A stretch of DNA of 64,000 nucleotides, from positions 1 to 64,000 of the forward strand of contig NZ_PDWS01000006.1 of NCBI RefSeq assembly GCF_010093305.1. Direction: 5' to 3'. Made by a program: the position numbers and the translations under genes. Below are positions 44,572-53,705 of the stretch, piece after piece; the stretch's first letter is position 1, and the number at the start of each line of letters is the position of its first letter. The notes beneath the pieces are model-generated. The model did not search any database, was not told the origin of the DNA, and saw nothing but the letters and a program-made list of their open reading frames with translations. Origin of the DNA: Pseudoxanthomonas sacheonensis (GTDB lineage Bacteria; Pseudomonadota; Gammaproteobacteria; Xanthomonadales; Xanthomonadaceae).

Positions 44572-46517
44572 ACCTGATCGCCTACCTGCAGCGTTCGCAA
44601 GACAGCCTGCGCGCGGTGGATGTCGCATTGGCCGATACCTTGCGTCGGTTGGATCCTGCGTCGGATGAGCTTGTGCTCGCCGGGGCGGCATTGGCTTCGC
44701 TGGCCGTCGGCACCGGACACACGGCCTGCGATCCGGCACGGCTGCAACTGCTGCTGGGAAGCGTGCCGGGTTTGCCCGAAGCGGACGAATGGATCGCGGC
44801 CTGGCGTGCATCGCCCTGGGTGAGCGAACCCGAAGCGGACATCGCCGCACCGGCCTCATTTCCCTTGGTGCTGGAAAACGGATTGCTGTACCTGCGCCGT
44901 TATCGCGAATACGAACGCGGCCTGGCTTCTGGCCTCAAGCGCCTGGCGGCGCAATCGCTTGCCGGTGCCGACCTTGCGGCGATACGGCCGCTGTTCGACG
45001 CGTTGTTCCCGGCCGCGCAAGAGGGCGATCGCCAGGCGCGCGCGGCGGCACTGGCCCTGGTGCAGTCGCTGTTGTTGATTACAGGCGGCCCGGGCACCGG
45101 CAAGACCACCACCATCGCGCGCCTGTTGCTTCTGCTGATCGCGCAGGCCGATGCCGATGGCGCCGCGCTGCGTATCGCGCTGGCCGCGCCGACCGGCCGC
45201 GCCGCTGACCGCATGTCGGAGAGCCTGCATGCCGCTGTCGCGAACCTTGAAGCCTCGCCGCTATTGCAGCCGAAGTGGCTGGTTGCGCTGCCCCGGCAGG
45301 CCAGCACCCTGCATCGCCTGCTCGGCAGCCGGCCGGGCAGTCCGCGTTTCCAGCATCATGCCGGCCAGCCGTTGCCGTTCGACGTGATCGTGGTCGATGA
45401 AGCCTCGATGGTGGACATGCCGCTGATGAGCAAGCTGGTGGATGCCGTGGCCGACGGCGCGCGGCTGATCCTGCTCGGGGACCGCGACCAGTTGCCTTCC
45501 GTGGAAGCAGGCGACGTACTGGCCGCCATCGGCGATGCGGCGGGCGATGGAGACACGCTTCCCGAGGCGCTGGCTTCCTCCCTGGCGCCGTTGCTGTCGT
45601 CCAACGCGCGTAGGAGCGATGTGAGTCGCGAAACGAGTTGGACGGCTCACGACAATCCCGAACAGGGCGATATGTTCGATTCGAAGGACATGGGCTCTTC
45701 CATCGCGACTCACGTCGCTCCTACGGTCGTTCCTAGCGCCGCATCTGCGGTAGAGCATTCACCGCTGTTCGGCCATCGCGTCCAACTCATGCGGGGGTAT
45801 CGCCAGTCCGCCGAACTGGATCTGTCTCCCCTGGCCCATGCCGTGCGCGAAGGCGATGCCGATGCCGCGCGGGGTTATCTGCGCGATGGCCGGCTGCGCG
45901 GCGTGCGTTTCCACGAAGAGGCGGGCAGTCCGCTGGTTTCCGATGCCCGCAACGCGCTTCTCGCCCATTGGCGTGCGATGGCGGCCGAAACCGAACCCGT
46001 CGCTGCGCTGGCGGCCGCCGACCGCCTGCGCCTGCTGACGGCTTTGCGCGAAGGCCCGCAAGGCGCGTCCACGCTCAACGCGCAGATCGAGGAGGCGCTG
46101 GCAGGGGCGCAGCGCGAAACCTACTTCCACGGCCGCCTGCTGCTGGTCACCGAGAACAGCTACCGGCACGGCCTGTTCAACGGCGATGTCGGCATCTGCC
46201 TGCGCCAGCCGGACGGCAACATGGCGGTTTTCTTTCCAGATGGCGGCCGGGACGTGCGCGCCTTCCATCCGGCCGCTTTGCCCGCGCACGCCAGCGCCTT
46301 CGCGCTGACGGTGCACAAGGCGCAGGGTTCGGAATTCGACCAGGCCTGGATCGTGCTGCCGCAGCAGGACGCACGCACGCTGACCCGCGAGCTGCTTTAC
46401 ACCGCGCTGACCCGCGCCCGCAATGGGGTGCATCTGTTCGCGCGCGAAGACATCCTGCGCACTCTGCTCGCGCGCAAGGCACAGCGCGTCACCGGACTGG
46501 CGGGGCGCCTGGCCTGA
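44568..46517 (+). CDS. recD: Exodeoxyribonuclease V alpha subunit, with in-frame repeat insert
   Basis: 649-aa RecD, the 5'-3' helicase of RecBCD. Walker [98 protein letters not shown] and [17 protein letters not shown]. Between the DQLPSVEAG and YRQS motifs the protein has about 40 extra residues ([17 protein letters not shown] to [11 protein letters not shown]) coded by a type C palindromic repeat (45608-45725) that keeps the frame. It probably forms a surface loop; the catalytic motifs are intact. Confidence 0.94.
   Translation: MNLIAYLQRSQDSLRAVDVALADTLRRLDPASDELVLAGAALASLAVGTGHTACDPARLQLLLGSVPGLPEADEWIAAWRASPWVSEPEADIAAPASFPLVLENGLLYLRRYREYERGLASGLKRLAAQSLAGADLAAIRPLFDALFPAAQEGDRQARAAALALVQSLLLITGGPGTGKTTTIARLLLLLIAQADADGAALRIALAAPTGRAADRMSESLHAAVANLEASPLLQPKWLVALPRQASTLHRLLGSRPGSPRFQHHAGQPLPFDVIVVDEASMVDMPLMSKLVDAVADGARLILLGDRDQLPSVEAGDVLAAIGDAAGDGDTLPEALASSLAPLLSSNARRSDVSRETSWTAHDNPEQGDMFDSKDMGSSIATHVAPTVVPSAASAVEHSPLFGHRVQLMRGYRQSAELDLSPLAHAVREGDADAARGYLRDGRLRGVRFHEEAGSPLVSDARNALLAHWRAMAAETEPVAALAAADRLRLLTALREGPQGASTLNAQIEEALAGAQRETYFHGRLLLVTENSYRHGLFNGDVGICLRQPDGNMAVFFPDGGRDVRAFHPAALPAHASAFALTVHKAQGSEFDQAWIVLPQQDARTLTRELLYTALTRARNGVHLFAREDILRTLLARKAQRVTGLAGRLA
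45608..45725. repeat. Type C palindromic repeat, copy 2, inside recD
   Basis: GCGTAGGAGCGATGTGAGTC... (from 45608) and its inverted partner ATCGCGACTCACGTCGCTCC TACG (45702-45725) flank about 67 bp. Same arms as copies at 22.6 and 51.0 kb. The 118 bp are read in frame with no stop. Confidence 0.93.
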
Positions 46518-46557
46518 TGCGTTACCATCCACGCCCCCGCACGGGATTTCTCCGCCC

Positions 46558-47169
46558 ATGAGCAACCACAAGAAAACACCCGCAAAGTCCGCCGTCACCA
46601 AAGACCAGGCCGAAGCCGCCGTACGCACGCTGCTGGCCTGGGCGGGCGAAGACCCGACCCGCGAAGGCCTGCTGGACACGCCCAAGCGCGTGGTCGAAGC
46701 CTATGGCGACTGGTACAGCGGCTACAGCGAGGATCCTCGCGAATTCCTGGAGCGCACCTTCAAGGAAGTGGCCGGCTACGACGAGATGATCGTGCTGCGC
46801 GACATCGAATTCGAAAGCCACTGCGAGCACCACATGGCGCCGATCATCGGCAGGGCGCACGTGGGCTACCTGCCCGACGGCAAGGTAGTGGGCATCAGCA
46901 AACTGGCGCGGGTGGTGGAAACCTACGCGCGCCGCTTCCAGGTACAGGAAAAGATGACCGCGCAGATCGCCGGCTGCATCCAGGACGTGCTGCAGCCGCT
47001 GGGCGTGGGCGTGGTGGTGGAAGGCATGCACGAATGCATGACCACCCGCGGCATCCACAAGCGCGGCGTCAGCATGATCACTTCCAAGATGCTGGGCAGC
47101 TTCCGCGAGGATGCGCGTACGCGCGCGGAGTTCCTGCGCTTCATCGAGGCGGGGAACGGGAAGCGCTAG
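46558..47169 (+). CDS. folE: GTP cyclohydrolase I
   Basis: 203-aa enzyme converting GTP to 7,8-dihydroneopterin triphosphate, first step of folate and tetrahydropterin synthesis. Zinc site [58 protein letters not shown]. Length typical. 40 bp after recD. The pterin may also serve PhhA. Confidence 0.96.
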   Translation: MSNHKKTPAKSAVTKDQAEAAVRTLLAWAGEDPTREGLLDTPKRVVEAYGDWYSGYSEDPREFLERTFKEVAGYDEMIVLRDIEFESHCEHHMAPIIGRAHVGYLPDGKVVGISKLARVVETYARRFQVQEKMTAQIAGCIQDVLQPLGVGVVVEGMHECMTTRGIHKRGVSMITSKMLGSFREDARTRAEFLRFIEAGNGKR

Positions 47170-47220
47170 AGTGGGGTGATCTTTCCCTGAGCGGAAAGGG
47201 ATTTGGGACAAGGAGGTCTC

Positions 47221-47577
47221 ATGCCAAGAATCTCCAATTCGTTGCTGCATGCAAAGCGCATGCATCGATCGGCTACGGATGCCGAAGCAAAACTGTGGCG
47301 AAACCTGCGGGCGGGGCGACTCGCCGGATACAAGTTCAGAAGGCAGCAGCCCATCGGCCGCTGCATCGTGGATTTCGTCTGCTTTGAACAGCGGCTTGTC
47401 GTCGAGGTGGATGGTGGGCAGCACCTTGAAGCGCAGCTTTCGGACGCCCTGCGTACGGAATGGCTGGAGAGTGAAGGTTTCCGGGTTCTGCGGTTCTGGA
47501 ATGACGATGTGCTGCTGCGTACGGACCTGGTTCTGGCAGAAATACTGAGAATGTTGAGCATCAAGCGAGGCCAATGA
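47221..47577 (+). CDS. DUF559-domain (Vsr-like fold) endonuclease-like protein
   Basis: 118-aa protein: AKRMHRSATDAEAKLWRNLRAGRLAGYKFRRQQPIGRCIVDFVCFEQRLVVEVDGGQH is the DUF559 / very-short-patch-repair-like fold with candidate metal residues Asp and Glu in VDFVCFEQRLVVEVDG. Strong Shine-Dalgarno AAGGAGG 6 bp before ATG 47221. DUF559 genes are often mobile or scattered; a type B repeat begins at its stop codon. Function in DNA repair or degradation is plausible but unproven. Confidence 0.85.
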   Translation: MPRISNSLLHAKRMHRSATDAEAKLWRNLRAGRLAGYKFRRQQPIGRCIVDFVCFEQRLVVEVDGGQHLEAQLSDALRTEWLESEGFRVLRFWNDDVLLRTDLVLAEILRMLSIKRGQ

Positions 47578-47578
47578 C

Positions 47579-47801
47579 CCACCTCTCCCCTCGTGGGAGA
47601 GGTCGACGCGCCTGCGCGGCGGGAGAGGGGCGAGCGGAGCCAGTAAAGTTGCCCCAGTAGTGTGGCTGTCGCATTCGGTATCGAACGTTGCGTTGACCAC
47701 ATTGGCCATGGATTGCTACTCCGCTCACCCCTCTTCCGCCCCCGTATCAAGTACGGGGCAAGCTCTACGGGCACCTTCTCCCACAAGGGGAGAAGGGAAA
47801 A
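47579..47801. repeat. Type B dispersed repeat, copy 3
   Basis: CCACCTCTCCCCTCGTGGGA, GAGGTCGACGCGCCTGCGCG and GGGAGAGGGGCGAGCGGAG at the left; CCCGTATCAAGTACGGGGC (also in copy 1) and TTCTCCCACAAGGGGAGAAG at the right; centre differs from the other copies. Fills the gap between the DUF559 gene and the MFS gene. Confidence 0.92.
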
Positions 47802-47838
47802 GCTAAACTGCGCTCTTTCATTGTCATCCGGCCATCCT

Positions 47839-49107
47839 GTGAACGCAGTTCCCACATCCGGCAAGCGCAACGCCGCACTCATATTCATCTTCGTCACCGT
47901 ACTGATCGACGTGCTGTCGTTCGGCGTGATCATTCCGGTGCTGCCGCATCTGGTGCAGGATTTCGTAGGTGGCAGCATCGCCAGCGCCGCCTATTGGGTC
48001 GGCATCTTCGGCACCGTGTTCGCGGCCATCCAGTTCGTCAGCTCGCCGATCCAGGGCGCATTGTCGGACCGCTTCGGCCGGCGTCCGGTGATCCTGCTCT
48101 CGTGCCTGGGGCTGGGCCTGGACTTCATCTTCATGGCGCTGGCCAATTCGCTGCCGTGGTTGATGATCGGCCGCATCATTTCGGGTGTCGCCTCGGCCAG
48201 CTTCACCACCGCCAACGCCTACATCGCCGACATCACTCCGCCGGAGCAGCGCGCCAAGGCGTTCGGCATGATCGGTGCCGCTTTCGGTCTGGGTTTCATC
48301 ATCGGACCGCTGATCGGCGGCCAGCTCGGCGAAATAAGCCTGCGGTTGCCGTTCTGGTTCGCAGCGGGATTGGCGTTGCTGAATTTCCTGTACGGCTGGT
48401 TCGTGCTGCCCGAATCGCTGCCGAAGGAAAAGCGCGCCAAGCGGTTCGATTGGTCGCACGCCAACCCGTTCGGTTCGATGCTGCTGTTGAAAAGCTATCC
48501 GCAGGTGTTCGGTTTGGCCGCGGTGGTGTTGCTGGCGAACCTGGCCCATTACATCTATCCCAGCGTGTTCGTGTTGTTCGCCGACTATCGCTACCAGTGG
48601 GGCCCGCGCGAAGTGGCCTGGGTGCTGGCCATGGTCGGTGTGTGCAGCGTGATCGTGCAGGCCGGCCTGATCGGGCCGCTGGTCAAGCGCATGGGCGAAC
48701 GCCGCGCGTTGTTGTTCGGGCTCGCCTGCGGCGTGGCCGGGTTCGTGATCTACGGTTTCGCCTCGGTGGGCTGGGTGTTCCTGATCGGCATTCCGATCAG
48801 CGCGCTGTGGGGAATGGCCGGTCCCGCTACCCAGGCGTTGATCACGCGCCAGGTCGGCGCCGACGTCCAGGGTCGCATCCAGGGCGCATTGATGAGCCTG
48901 GTCAGTCTGGCGGGAGTGTTCGGTCCGATGCTGTTCGCGAGCACCTTCGGATTGTTCATAAGCGAGAACGCGCCTGCGCGATTGCCCGGCGCGCCGTGGC
49001 TGCTGGCCGCGGTACTGCTGTTCGGCGCTTGGCTGGTAGGCTGGCGTTACGCTCGCACGCCCCATCCCGCGCCCGCCAGCTGGTCGCGCGCCGAACAGGA
49101 GCCATGA
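47839..49107 (+). CDS. MFS transporter, TetA-like (TCR/Tet family)
   Basis: 422-aa 12-helix major facilitator. VLIDVLSFGVIIPVLPHLV in helix 1, SSPIQGALSDRFGRRPVILLS (motif A between helices 2 and 3) and AFGMIGAAFGLGFIIGPLIGG (motif C) are the antiporter signatures of the TCR/Tet family. Whether it exports tetracycline or another drug is not evident. A GTG start at 47839 is chosen because the upstream frame is repeat DNA. Its stop overlaps the next gene (ATGA). Confidence 0.9.
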   Translation: MNAVPTSGKRNAALIFIFVTVLIDVLSFGVIIPVLPHLVQDFVGGSIASAAYWVGIFGTVFAAIQFVSSPIQGALSDRFGRRPVILLSCLGLGLDFIFMALANSLPWLMIGRIISGVASASFTTANAYIADITPPEQRAKAFGMIGAAFGLGFIIGPLIGGQLGEISLRLPFWFAAGLALLNFLYGWFVLPESLPKEKRAKRFDWSHANPFGSMLLLKSYPQVFGLAAVVLLANLAHYIYPSVFVLFADYRYQWGPREVAWVLAMVGVCSVIVQAGLIGPLVKRMGERRALLFGLACGVAGFVIYGFASVGWVFLIGIPISALWGMAGPATQALITRQVGADVQGRIQGALMSLVSLAGVFGPMLFASTFGLFISENAPARLPGAPWLLAAVLLFGAWLVGWRYARTPHPAPASWSRAEQEP

Positions 49108-49955
49108 AAATGGAAACAGGCCAATTCCTGGGCCTGCCCGCGCTGCTGATCGACACGCCCCTGGCCAGCGCCGCGATCTCGCTGCATGGCGGCCAGTTGC
49201 TGTCCTATGCGCCGCGGGGCTTCGACGACCTGTTGTGGCTCTCGCCGGTCAGCAAGCGTGCGCCCGACGCTATCCGCGGTGGCGTACCGGTGTGCTGGCC
49301 GTACTTCGGCCGCCAGGGACAATCGGCGGATGCGCCGCAGCACGGCTTCGCGCGCAACACCCAGTGGACGCTGACGGACTCGAACATCGATTCCGAAGGC
49401 GCGGCGACGATAGAACTGGCTCTGCCGGAACGCGCGGACACTCCGCTGCGATTGAAGCAGACGCTGCACATCGGCCATGAACTGCATCAATCGTTGACCA
49501 CGCGCAACACCGGCACGGAAACAGTCGTATTCACCCAGGCGTTGCATACCTATTTCCAAGTCGGCGATGCCGAACGCGTGCGGGTGAGCGGGCTGGACGG
49601 ATTGACCTATGCGGACAAGTACGATGGCGACGAACACGCGCAATCGGGGGAATGGAACCTGCAGGATCCGCGCGATCCCGGCCGCAGCGACCGCATCTAC
49701 CACCGCACCGGCAATCGTTTCGCGTTGATCGATCCGGTGCTGCACCGCCGTATCGACCTGACCACTTCGGGCAGCCGTTCGCTGGTGGTCTGGAATCCGG
49801 GCGCGTCCGGCATCGCCGCAATCGGCGATGCGCCGGCCGACGGCTGGCATCGATTCGTATGCCTGGAAGCGGCCAATGCCAGCGAAGATACGGTTTCGCT
49901 GGCGCCCGGCCAAACGCACGCTTTGCAACAGACGATCGGCGCTGTCCGCCTGTAG
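49104..49955 (+). CDS. D-hexose-6-phosphate mutarotase (YeaD-like)
   Basis: 283-aa aldose-1-epimerase-family protein: ISLHGGQLLSYAPRGFDDLLWLSP, IRGGVPVCWPYFGRQG, HGFARNTQWTL and the His of TQALHTYFQVGD fit the glucose-6-phosphate 1-epimerase branch. Interconverts alpha and beta hexose phosphates. Start overlaps the MFS stop, so the two are co-translated. The open frame extends far upstream over the MFS gene by chance. Confidence 0.92.
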   Translation: MKMETGQFLGLPALLIDTPLASAAISLHGGQLLSYAPRGFDDLLWLSPVSKRAPDAIRGGVPVCWPYFGRQGQSADAPQHGFARNTQWTLTDSNIDSEGAATIELALPERADTPLRLKQTLHIGHELHQSLTTRNTGTETVVFTQALHTYFQVGDAERVRVSGLDGLTYADKYDGDEHAQSGEWNLQDPRDPGRSDRIYHRTGNRFALIDPVLHRRIDLTTSGSRSLVVWNPGASGIAAIGDAPADGWHRFVCLEAANASEDTVSLAPGQTHALQQTIGAVRL

Positions 49956-49982
49956 AAGCGGCGGCGTCTTACGAAAGGCAGG

Positions 49983-50342
49983 TCACAAGCCCTGCTTCAC
50001 GAACTCAGCGTTCAGTGCGTACACCAGTTTGCCCACTTCGGGCGTCAGGCAGGTATTGAAGGTCGCGGGATTGCCGCAACGTTCGTCGACGTCGGCGGAA
50101 ACTCTCTTCAAACCGTAACTGGCCAATATCTGCCGTGCCTTCATGAAACAGGCCTGGCCCGGCGATCCGGTCAGCAGGTTGCCGTGCTTGGTGCTGCAGT
50201 AAGTCATGGCGGACGCCAGCGCCGCCGAATTGATCGCGTATAGCGATGGACTGACCTTGGGCGACGCAGGCGCTGGCGCGGTCTGGGCGCTGGCGGCCGC
50301 GCTGACGGCGAGCAGGGTGGCGATGAGGCTGCGCTTCAACAT
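49983..50342 (-). CDS. Secreted hypothetical protein with four Cys
   Basis: 119-aa protein: signal peptide (MLKRSLIATLLAVSAAASA-QT), short Pro/Ala segment, then a small domain with four Cys (TYCSTKHG, QACFMKA, DERCGNP, NTCLTPE) that could form two disulfides. Homologues occur in Xanthomonadaceae but no function is known. ATG 50342 preferred over 50378 because the signal peptide starts there. Confidence 0.75.
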   Translation of the reverse strand: MLKRSLIATLLAVSAAASAQTAPAPASPKVSPSLYAINSAALASAMTYCSTKHGNLLTGSPGQACFMKARQILASYGLKRVSADVDERCGNPATFNTCLTPEVGKLVYALNAEFVKQGL

Positions 50343-50405
50343 GGGGTGTCCTCCGGGTGAGGGCATTGTGGATTGCAAGCCGTCTCTGCGCCAGCCCGGT
50401 CCTCA

Positions 50406-50439
50406 CAAAAAGAGAAGGCCGCATCGCTGCGGCCTTCTC
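50406..50439 (-). terminator. Rho-independent terminator after the PepSY gene
   Basis: 12-bp perfect stem GAGAAGGCCGCA / TGCGGCCTTCTC with a 4-base loop; read on the minus strand it is followed by TTTTTG. It lies 23 bp downstream of the PepSY stop codon. Confidence 0.85.
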
Positions 50440-50461
50440 CTTGTTCGCGAGTCGCGGGGAC

Positions 50462-50902
50462 TCAGTCGTTTTCTACGTGCAGGATGTGTCCATCCTTCGG
50501 ATCGAGATGGATCTCGACATCGTTGCCGTCGGCGCGTTCGGCTTCGGCTTTCCACACGCCGTCGTCGAAGTCGACGTCATGCACCTTCGAGTAGCCGGCC
50601 GTCGAAAGTTTGGCCTTGACATCGTCTTCGCTCAGCGTGGACACCAGCGCTTCGGCGAAAATACGCTTGCTGGCAGGATCGACACGCACATCGACACGGT
50701 TTCCATCGGCGCTGGTGGCGTCGGTTTCCCAGGCGCCGTCTTCGAAGTCCAGATCGTCGATGCGGGTATAGCCCTTCTCCGTCAGCAGTGCGCGGACTTG
50801 AGGTTCGGTGAGCGCATCGGCCTTGGGTCTTTGCGCCAGGACCGCTCCCGACGCGACCAGTGCGGCAGACAGCAACAATATTCGTGGTTGGAACTTGCGC
50901 AT
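50462..50902 (-). CDS. PepSY-domain protein with two repeats
   Basis: 146-aa exported protein: signal peptide (LLSAALVASGAVLA-QR), then two tandem PepSY-like repeats: TEPQVRALLTEKGYTRIDDLDFEDGAWE...DVRVDPASKRIF and SEDDVKAKLSTAGYSKVHDVDFDDGVWK...EIHLDPKDGHIL. PepSY domains may inhibit proteases or bind metals and partners. The internal duplication is evident. Followed by a strong terminator. Confidence 0.88.
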   Translation of the reverse strand: MRKFQPRILLLSAALVASGAVLAQRPKADALTEPQVRALLTEKGYTRIDDLDFEDGAWETDATSADGNRVDVRVDPASKRIFAEALVSTLSEDDVKAKLSTAGYSKVHDVDFDDGVWKAEAERADGNDVEIHLDPKDGHILHVEND

Positions 50903-51017
50903 GGATTTCTCCCGCGTTGGAATGAGCAGCGAGTGTGCCGCTGTATATCGGACTGCCGCATGAACTCACGCCCTCTGCACATTGCTGAGCGAATGCAAAC
51001 GGAAAGGGCGCGTGGGC

Positions 51018-51128
51018 GCGTAGGAGCGACGTGAGTCGCGAATCGATAGCTTCAAACCGCGCATGAATGGAATGATTGCGATAGATGAGCGAGAAGGATG
51101 CCTTCGCGACTCACGTCGCTCCTACGCG
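51018..51128. repeat. Type C palindromic repeat, copy 3
   Basis: GCGTAGGAGCGACGTGAGTC... (from 51018) and its complement (51102-51128) flank about 56 bp. It fills half of the 219-bp gap upstream of the PepSY gene and its right end supplies the TAG stop of the BenE-like gene. Confidence 0.92.
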
Positions 51129-52315
51129 TTCAGATGATTTTTTCGGCGCCACACCAGCAAGGTGACCGCGCCGGCGACGAGTCCCCAGAACGCCGAACCG
51201 ATCCCGCCCAGCGAGATGCCCGAAGCCGTCACCAGGAATGCGATCAGCGCCGGTTCGCGATCGCTTTCCTCGCGCATCGCCGCCGCCAGGCTGTTGCCGA
51301 TGGTGCCGAACAGCGCGAGCCCGGCGATGGCCATCACCAGCTCTTTCGGGAACGCCGCGAACACCGCAGCGACCGTGGCGCCGAACAGACCGACCAGCAC
51401 ATAGAACAGGCCGGCGAACACCGCGGCCACGTAACGGCGCTCCGGATCCTGATGCGCTTCGCGGCCCATGCAGATCGCCGCGGTGATCGCGGCCAGGTTC
51501 AAGGCGAACGCGCCGAACGGCGCCAACAGCACGTTGGCCACGCCGGTCCAGCCGATCACAGGCGAAATCGGCACCTCATAACCCGAAGCGCGGATCACGG
51601 CCACGCCCGGTACGTTCTGCGAGGTCATGGTGACGATGAACAACGGCAGCGCGATGCCGAACACAGAAGCCAACGACAACGACGGCAGGGTGAACACGGG
51701 GCGTGCGAATTCCAGCCGCACTCCGCCAGCATGCAGCAAGCCGGTCGCGCCGGCGATGGCGATGCCCATCGACAGCGTAACGATCACCGCATAGCGCGGG
51801 AACAGGCGGCGCCCGCACAGATAGGTCACGAACATGGTCAAGGCCATGCCCAGCTGGGTTTGCATGGAGACGAACACATCCAGTCCGAAGCGCAGCAGCA
51901 CGCCGGCCAGCATGCCCGAGGCCAGCGAGGCCGGAATGCGGTTCAAGCTGCGCTCGAACACGCCGCTGAAGCCGGCGATGGCCATCAGCAGAGCCGAGAG
52001 CACGAAGGCGCCGATCACTTCCGGATAGGGCAACCCCGCAGTGCTGGCGATCAGCATCGCCGCGCCGGGCGTGGACCATGCCGTCACCACCGGCATGCGG
52101 TAGCGCAGCGACAGGCCGATGCAGGTCAGGCCCATGCCCAGGCCCAGCGCCCACATCCATGAAGCGATCTCCGCTTCCGATGCGCCCAGCGCCTGCGCAG
52201 CCTGGAACACGATCACCGCCGAAGCGGTGAAGCCCACCAGCACGGTGACGAAACCGGCGGCGACTGCGGAAAGGGAAAAATCGCGAAGCAGGCGCGACGA
52301 AGAAGAACCGGCCAT
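51122..52315 (-). CDS. BenE-family benzoate/H+ symporter-like transporter
   Basis: 397-aa membrane protein with about 12 helices. GFTASAVIVFQAAQALGASEAEIASWMWALGLGMGLTCIGLSLRYRMPVVTAWSTPGAAML and the GYEVPISPVIGWTGVANVLLAPFGAFALNLAAITAAICMG segment are the BenE signatures. Real substrate could be benzoate or another aromatic acid. The final residues NHLNA and the TAG stop fall in a type C repeat, so the C-terminus may have been altered. Start lies 1 bp from the stop of the mgs-like gene, forming an operon. Confidence 0.9.
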   Translation of the reverse strand: MAGSSSSRLLRDFSLSAVAAGFVTVLVGFTASAVIVFQAAQALGASEAEIASWMWALGLGMGLTCIGLSLRYRMPVVTAWSTPGAAMLIASTAGLPYPEVIGAFVLSALLMAIAGFSGVFERSLNRIPASLASGMLAGVLLRFGLDVFVSMQTQLGMALTMFVTYLCGRRLFPRYAVIVTLSMGIAIAGATGLLHAGGVRLEFARPVFTLPSLSLASVFGIALPLFIVTMTSQNVPGVAVIRASGYEVPISPVIGWTGVANVLLAPFGAFALNLAAITAAICMGREAHQDPERRYVAAVFAGLFYVLVGLFGATVAAVFAAFPKELVMAIAGLALFGTIGNSLAAAMREESDREPALIAFLVTASGISLGGIGSAFWGLVAGAVTLLVWRRKNHLNA

Positions 52316-52316
52316 G

Positions 52317-53195
52317 TCAGGCGCCGCGACCGGCACGCAGCGCGACCGCCTGCAGCCAGCGACGGGCGACGGCGGGCGAGGTCGTGCAGACCGCATCGTC
52401 GGTCACCGTGGTGACGGCGCGCTCCAGCAACTGGATATCGGCTTCGTGCTGCCGGGCGACATGCGGATCTTCGAAGAAGACCACGCGCTGGCACCGGCGC
52501 TCCAGCACGCGGTCGGCGATCTGCGCATCGCCGCCCATGGGCCCGCTCTGGTAGCGTTCGGCCCACAGGCGGTCCTGCGGCCAGCCAAGGCTCCAGGCCA
52601 GTTCGTTGAGGCGCTGGCCGGTGGTGCCGGTGGCGATCCGGTGCGCGAAACGCGACAGCGTATCGAAATGCTCCGCCGCGAAGGCCAGCATCTGCGGCTT
52701 CATCGCATCGTGCGCGATCAGCGCCAGTGTTTGCGTTTCCAGCGCGTGGAAGCGGTCCGCGCCGGGGTCCGGCGCAAAGCCGGCGTGGATGCGCTCCATC
52801 TCGATCCAGTCGTGCGCAGAGGCCATCGTGGACAGGAAGGGTTTGCCATGGATCACGCATTGGCGCTTGAGCGCGATCGCTTCCGGAAAAATGGAGGAAG
52901 GGTCCACCGGATCGATCAGGTAGATGGCGCCATCCAGGCTGCGCTCGGCGCCTTCCAGGCCCACCACTTCGGCGACCAGCTTCATCAGGCCGCCTTCGCG
53001 ACCGTAGGGATAACGCCGCAGACCAGGATAGTGGGCCAGCATGCCGGCCGCGGCGATGGCGTCGTGGGTACGTCCGATCGCATGCAGGCCCAGCTTCAGT
53101 TCGCGGATGCCGGCTTCGCAGGCGCGCAACCAGCGGAACAGGGCCGCGTCCTGGTTCTGATGGTGTAGGCGATTGGCTGCGAGGCCCAGGCGCAT
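52317..53195 (-). CDS. mgsA: Methylglyoxal synthase with N-terminal duplicated domain
   Basis: 292-aa protein, twice the usual length (about 150). The C-terminal half is a normal methylglyoxal synthase, which turns dihydroxyacetone phosphate into methylglyoxal: LALIAHDAMKPQML (His162), ATGTTGQRL, SGPMGGDAQIA (Asp223), VVFFEDPHVARQHEADI (Asp243). The N-terminal half repeats the layout in degenerate form: GLHAIGRTHDAIAAAG, YGREGGLMKLVAEV (Asp lost), LDGAIYLIDPVDPSSIFPEAIALKR, KPFLSTMASAHDWI. It is probably non-catalytic. ATG 53195; the upstream region is repeat DNA. Confidence 0.88.
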   Translation of the reverse strand: MRLGLAANRLHHQNQDAALFRWLRACEAGIRELKLGLHAIGRTHDAIAAAGMLAHYPGLRRYPYGREGGLMKLVAEVVGLEGAERSLDGAIYLIDPVDPSSIFPEAIALKRQCVIHGKPFLSTMASAHDWIEMERIHAGFAPDPGADRFHALETQTLALIAHDAMKPQMLAFAAEHFDTLSRFAHRIATGTTGQRLNELAWSLGWPQDRLWAERYQSGPMGGDAQIADRVLERRCQRVVFFEDPHVARQHEADIQLLERAVTTVTDDAVCTTSPAVARRWLQAVALRAGRGA

Positions 53196-53235
53196 GGGGG
53201 AATCCGTGGGTGTAGGAGAAGACAGTCTAATTCTG

Positions 53236-53306
53236 TCATCCCGAGCGTAGCGAGGGATCTGCTTTTTTCGGGAAAAAATCGGATCCCTCGCTACGCTCGG
53301 GATGAC
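53236..53306. repeat. Palindromic repeat (gtcatcccgagcgtagcgaggg)
   Basis: TGTCATCCCGAGCGTAGCGAGGGATC and its complement, about 26 bp each, enclose a T/A-rich loop (tctgcttttttcgggaaaaaatc). It separates the mgsA gene from the first array gene and could be the terminator of the array's last transcript. Confidence 0.9.
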
Positions 53307-53328
53307 ATTCGACTTGCTCGGATCTTCT

Positions 53329-53691
53329 TTAGCTGTCGCCAGACGGGCTCCGGGACAGGCCGTTTCCACTGAGGGCGTAAATGTAGGCTTGGACAACAGT
53401 GCCGGTTTCGAGCTTTGCCGGAACCAGCATGCGCACATAACCTTCGCCTTCGAACCGATCGAGCCGCGTCCAATGCGCGCCCAGCTCACCGGAGGAAAAG
53501 ACGAATCCCGCGACCTCGCCGCCGCCTTCATCCACCACGATGCCCGGATAGCCGATCGCCGCTCCCCAGCCTTGTTGACGCAACGCGCCTCTGACTGTCG
53601 CGGTCTCCCAGGTGCCGGGAACCTCAGCCAGCACATGCGCATTCGGGCGGCCGGGTGCGAGCGAACCGTAGACGAAGAGTCGGTCGGTCAT
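53329..53691 (-). CDS. Gamma-glutamylcyclotransferase-like (GGCT/AIG2) protein, likely cassette gene
   Basis: 120-aa protein: RLFVYGSLAPGRPN (YGSL loop) and RFEGEGYVR with the catalytic Glu81, as in the GGCT/AIG2/YtfP fold. Acts on gamma-glutamyl amines or peptides in characterised relatives. It starts 15 bp after the attC-like site at 53706-53764, a layout typical of integron cassettes. Last gene of the minus-strand array. Confidence 0.85.
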   Translation of the reverse strand: MTDRLFVYGSLAPGRPNAHVLAEVPGTWETATVRGALRQQGWGAAIGYPGIVVDEGGGEVAGFVFSSGELGAHWTRLDRFEGEGYVRMLVPAKLETGTVVQAYIYALSGNGLSRSPSGDS

Positions 53692-53705
53692 TGAATCCTC
53701 AAGGC

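Noticed and set aside
47994-49955. Very long open frame ending in the mutarotase
   Set aside because: The first 370 codons are an out-of-frame shadow of the MFS transporter; the real start is 49104.
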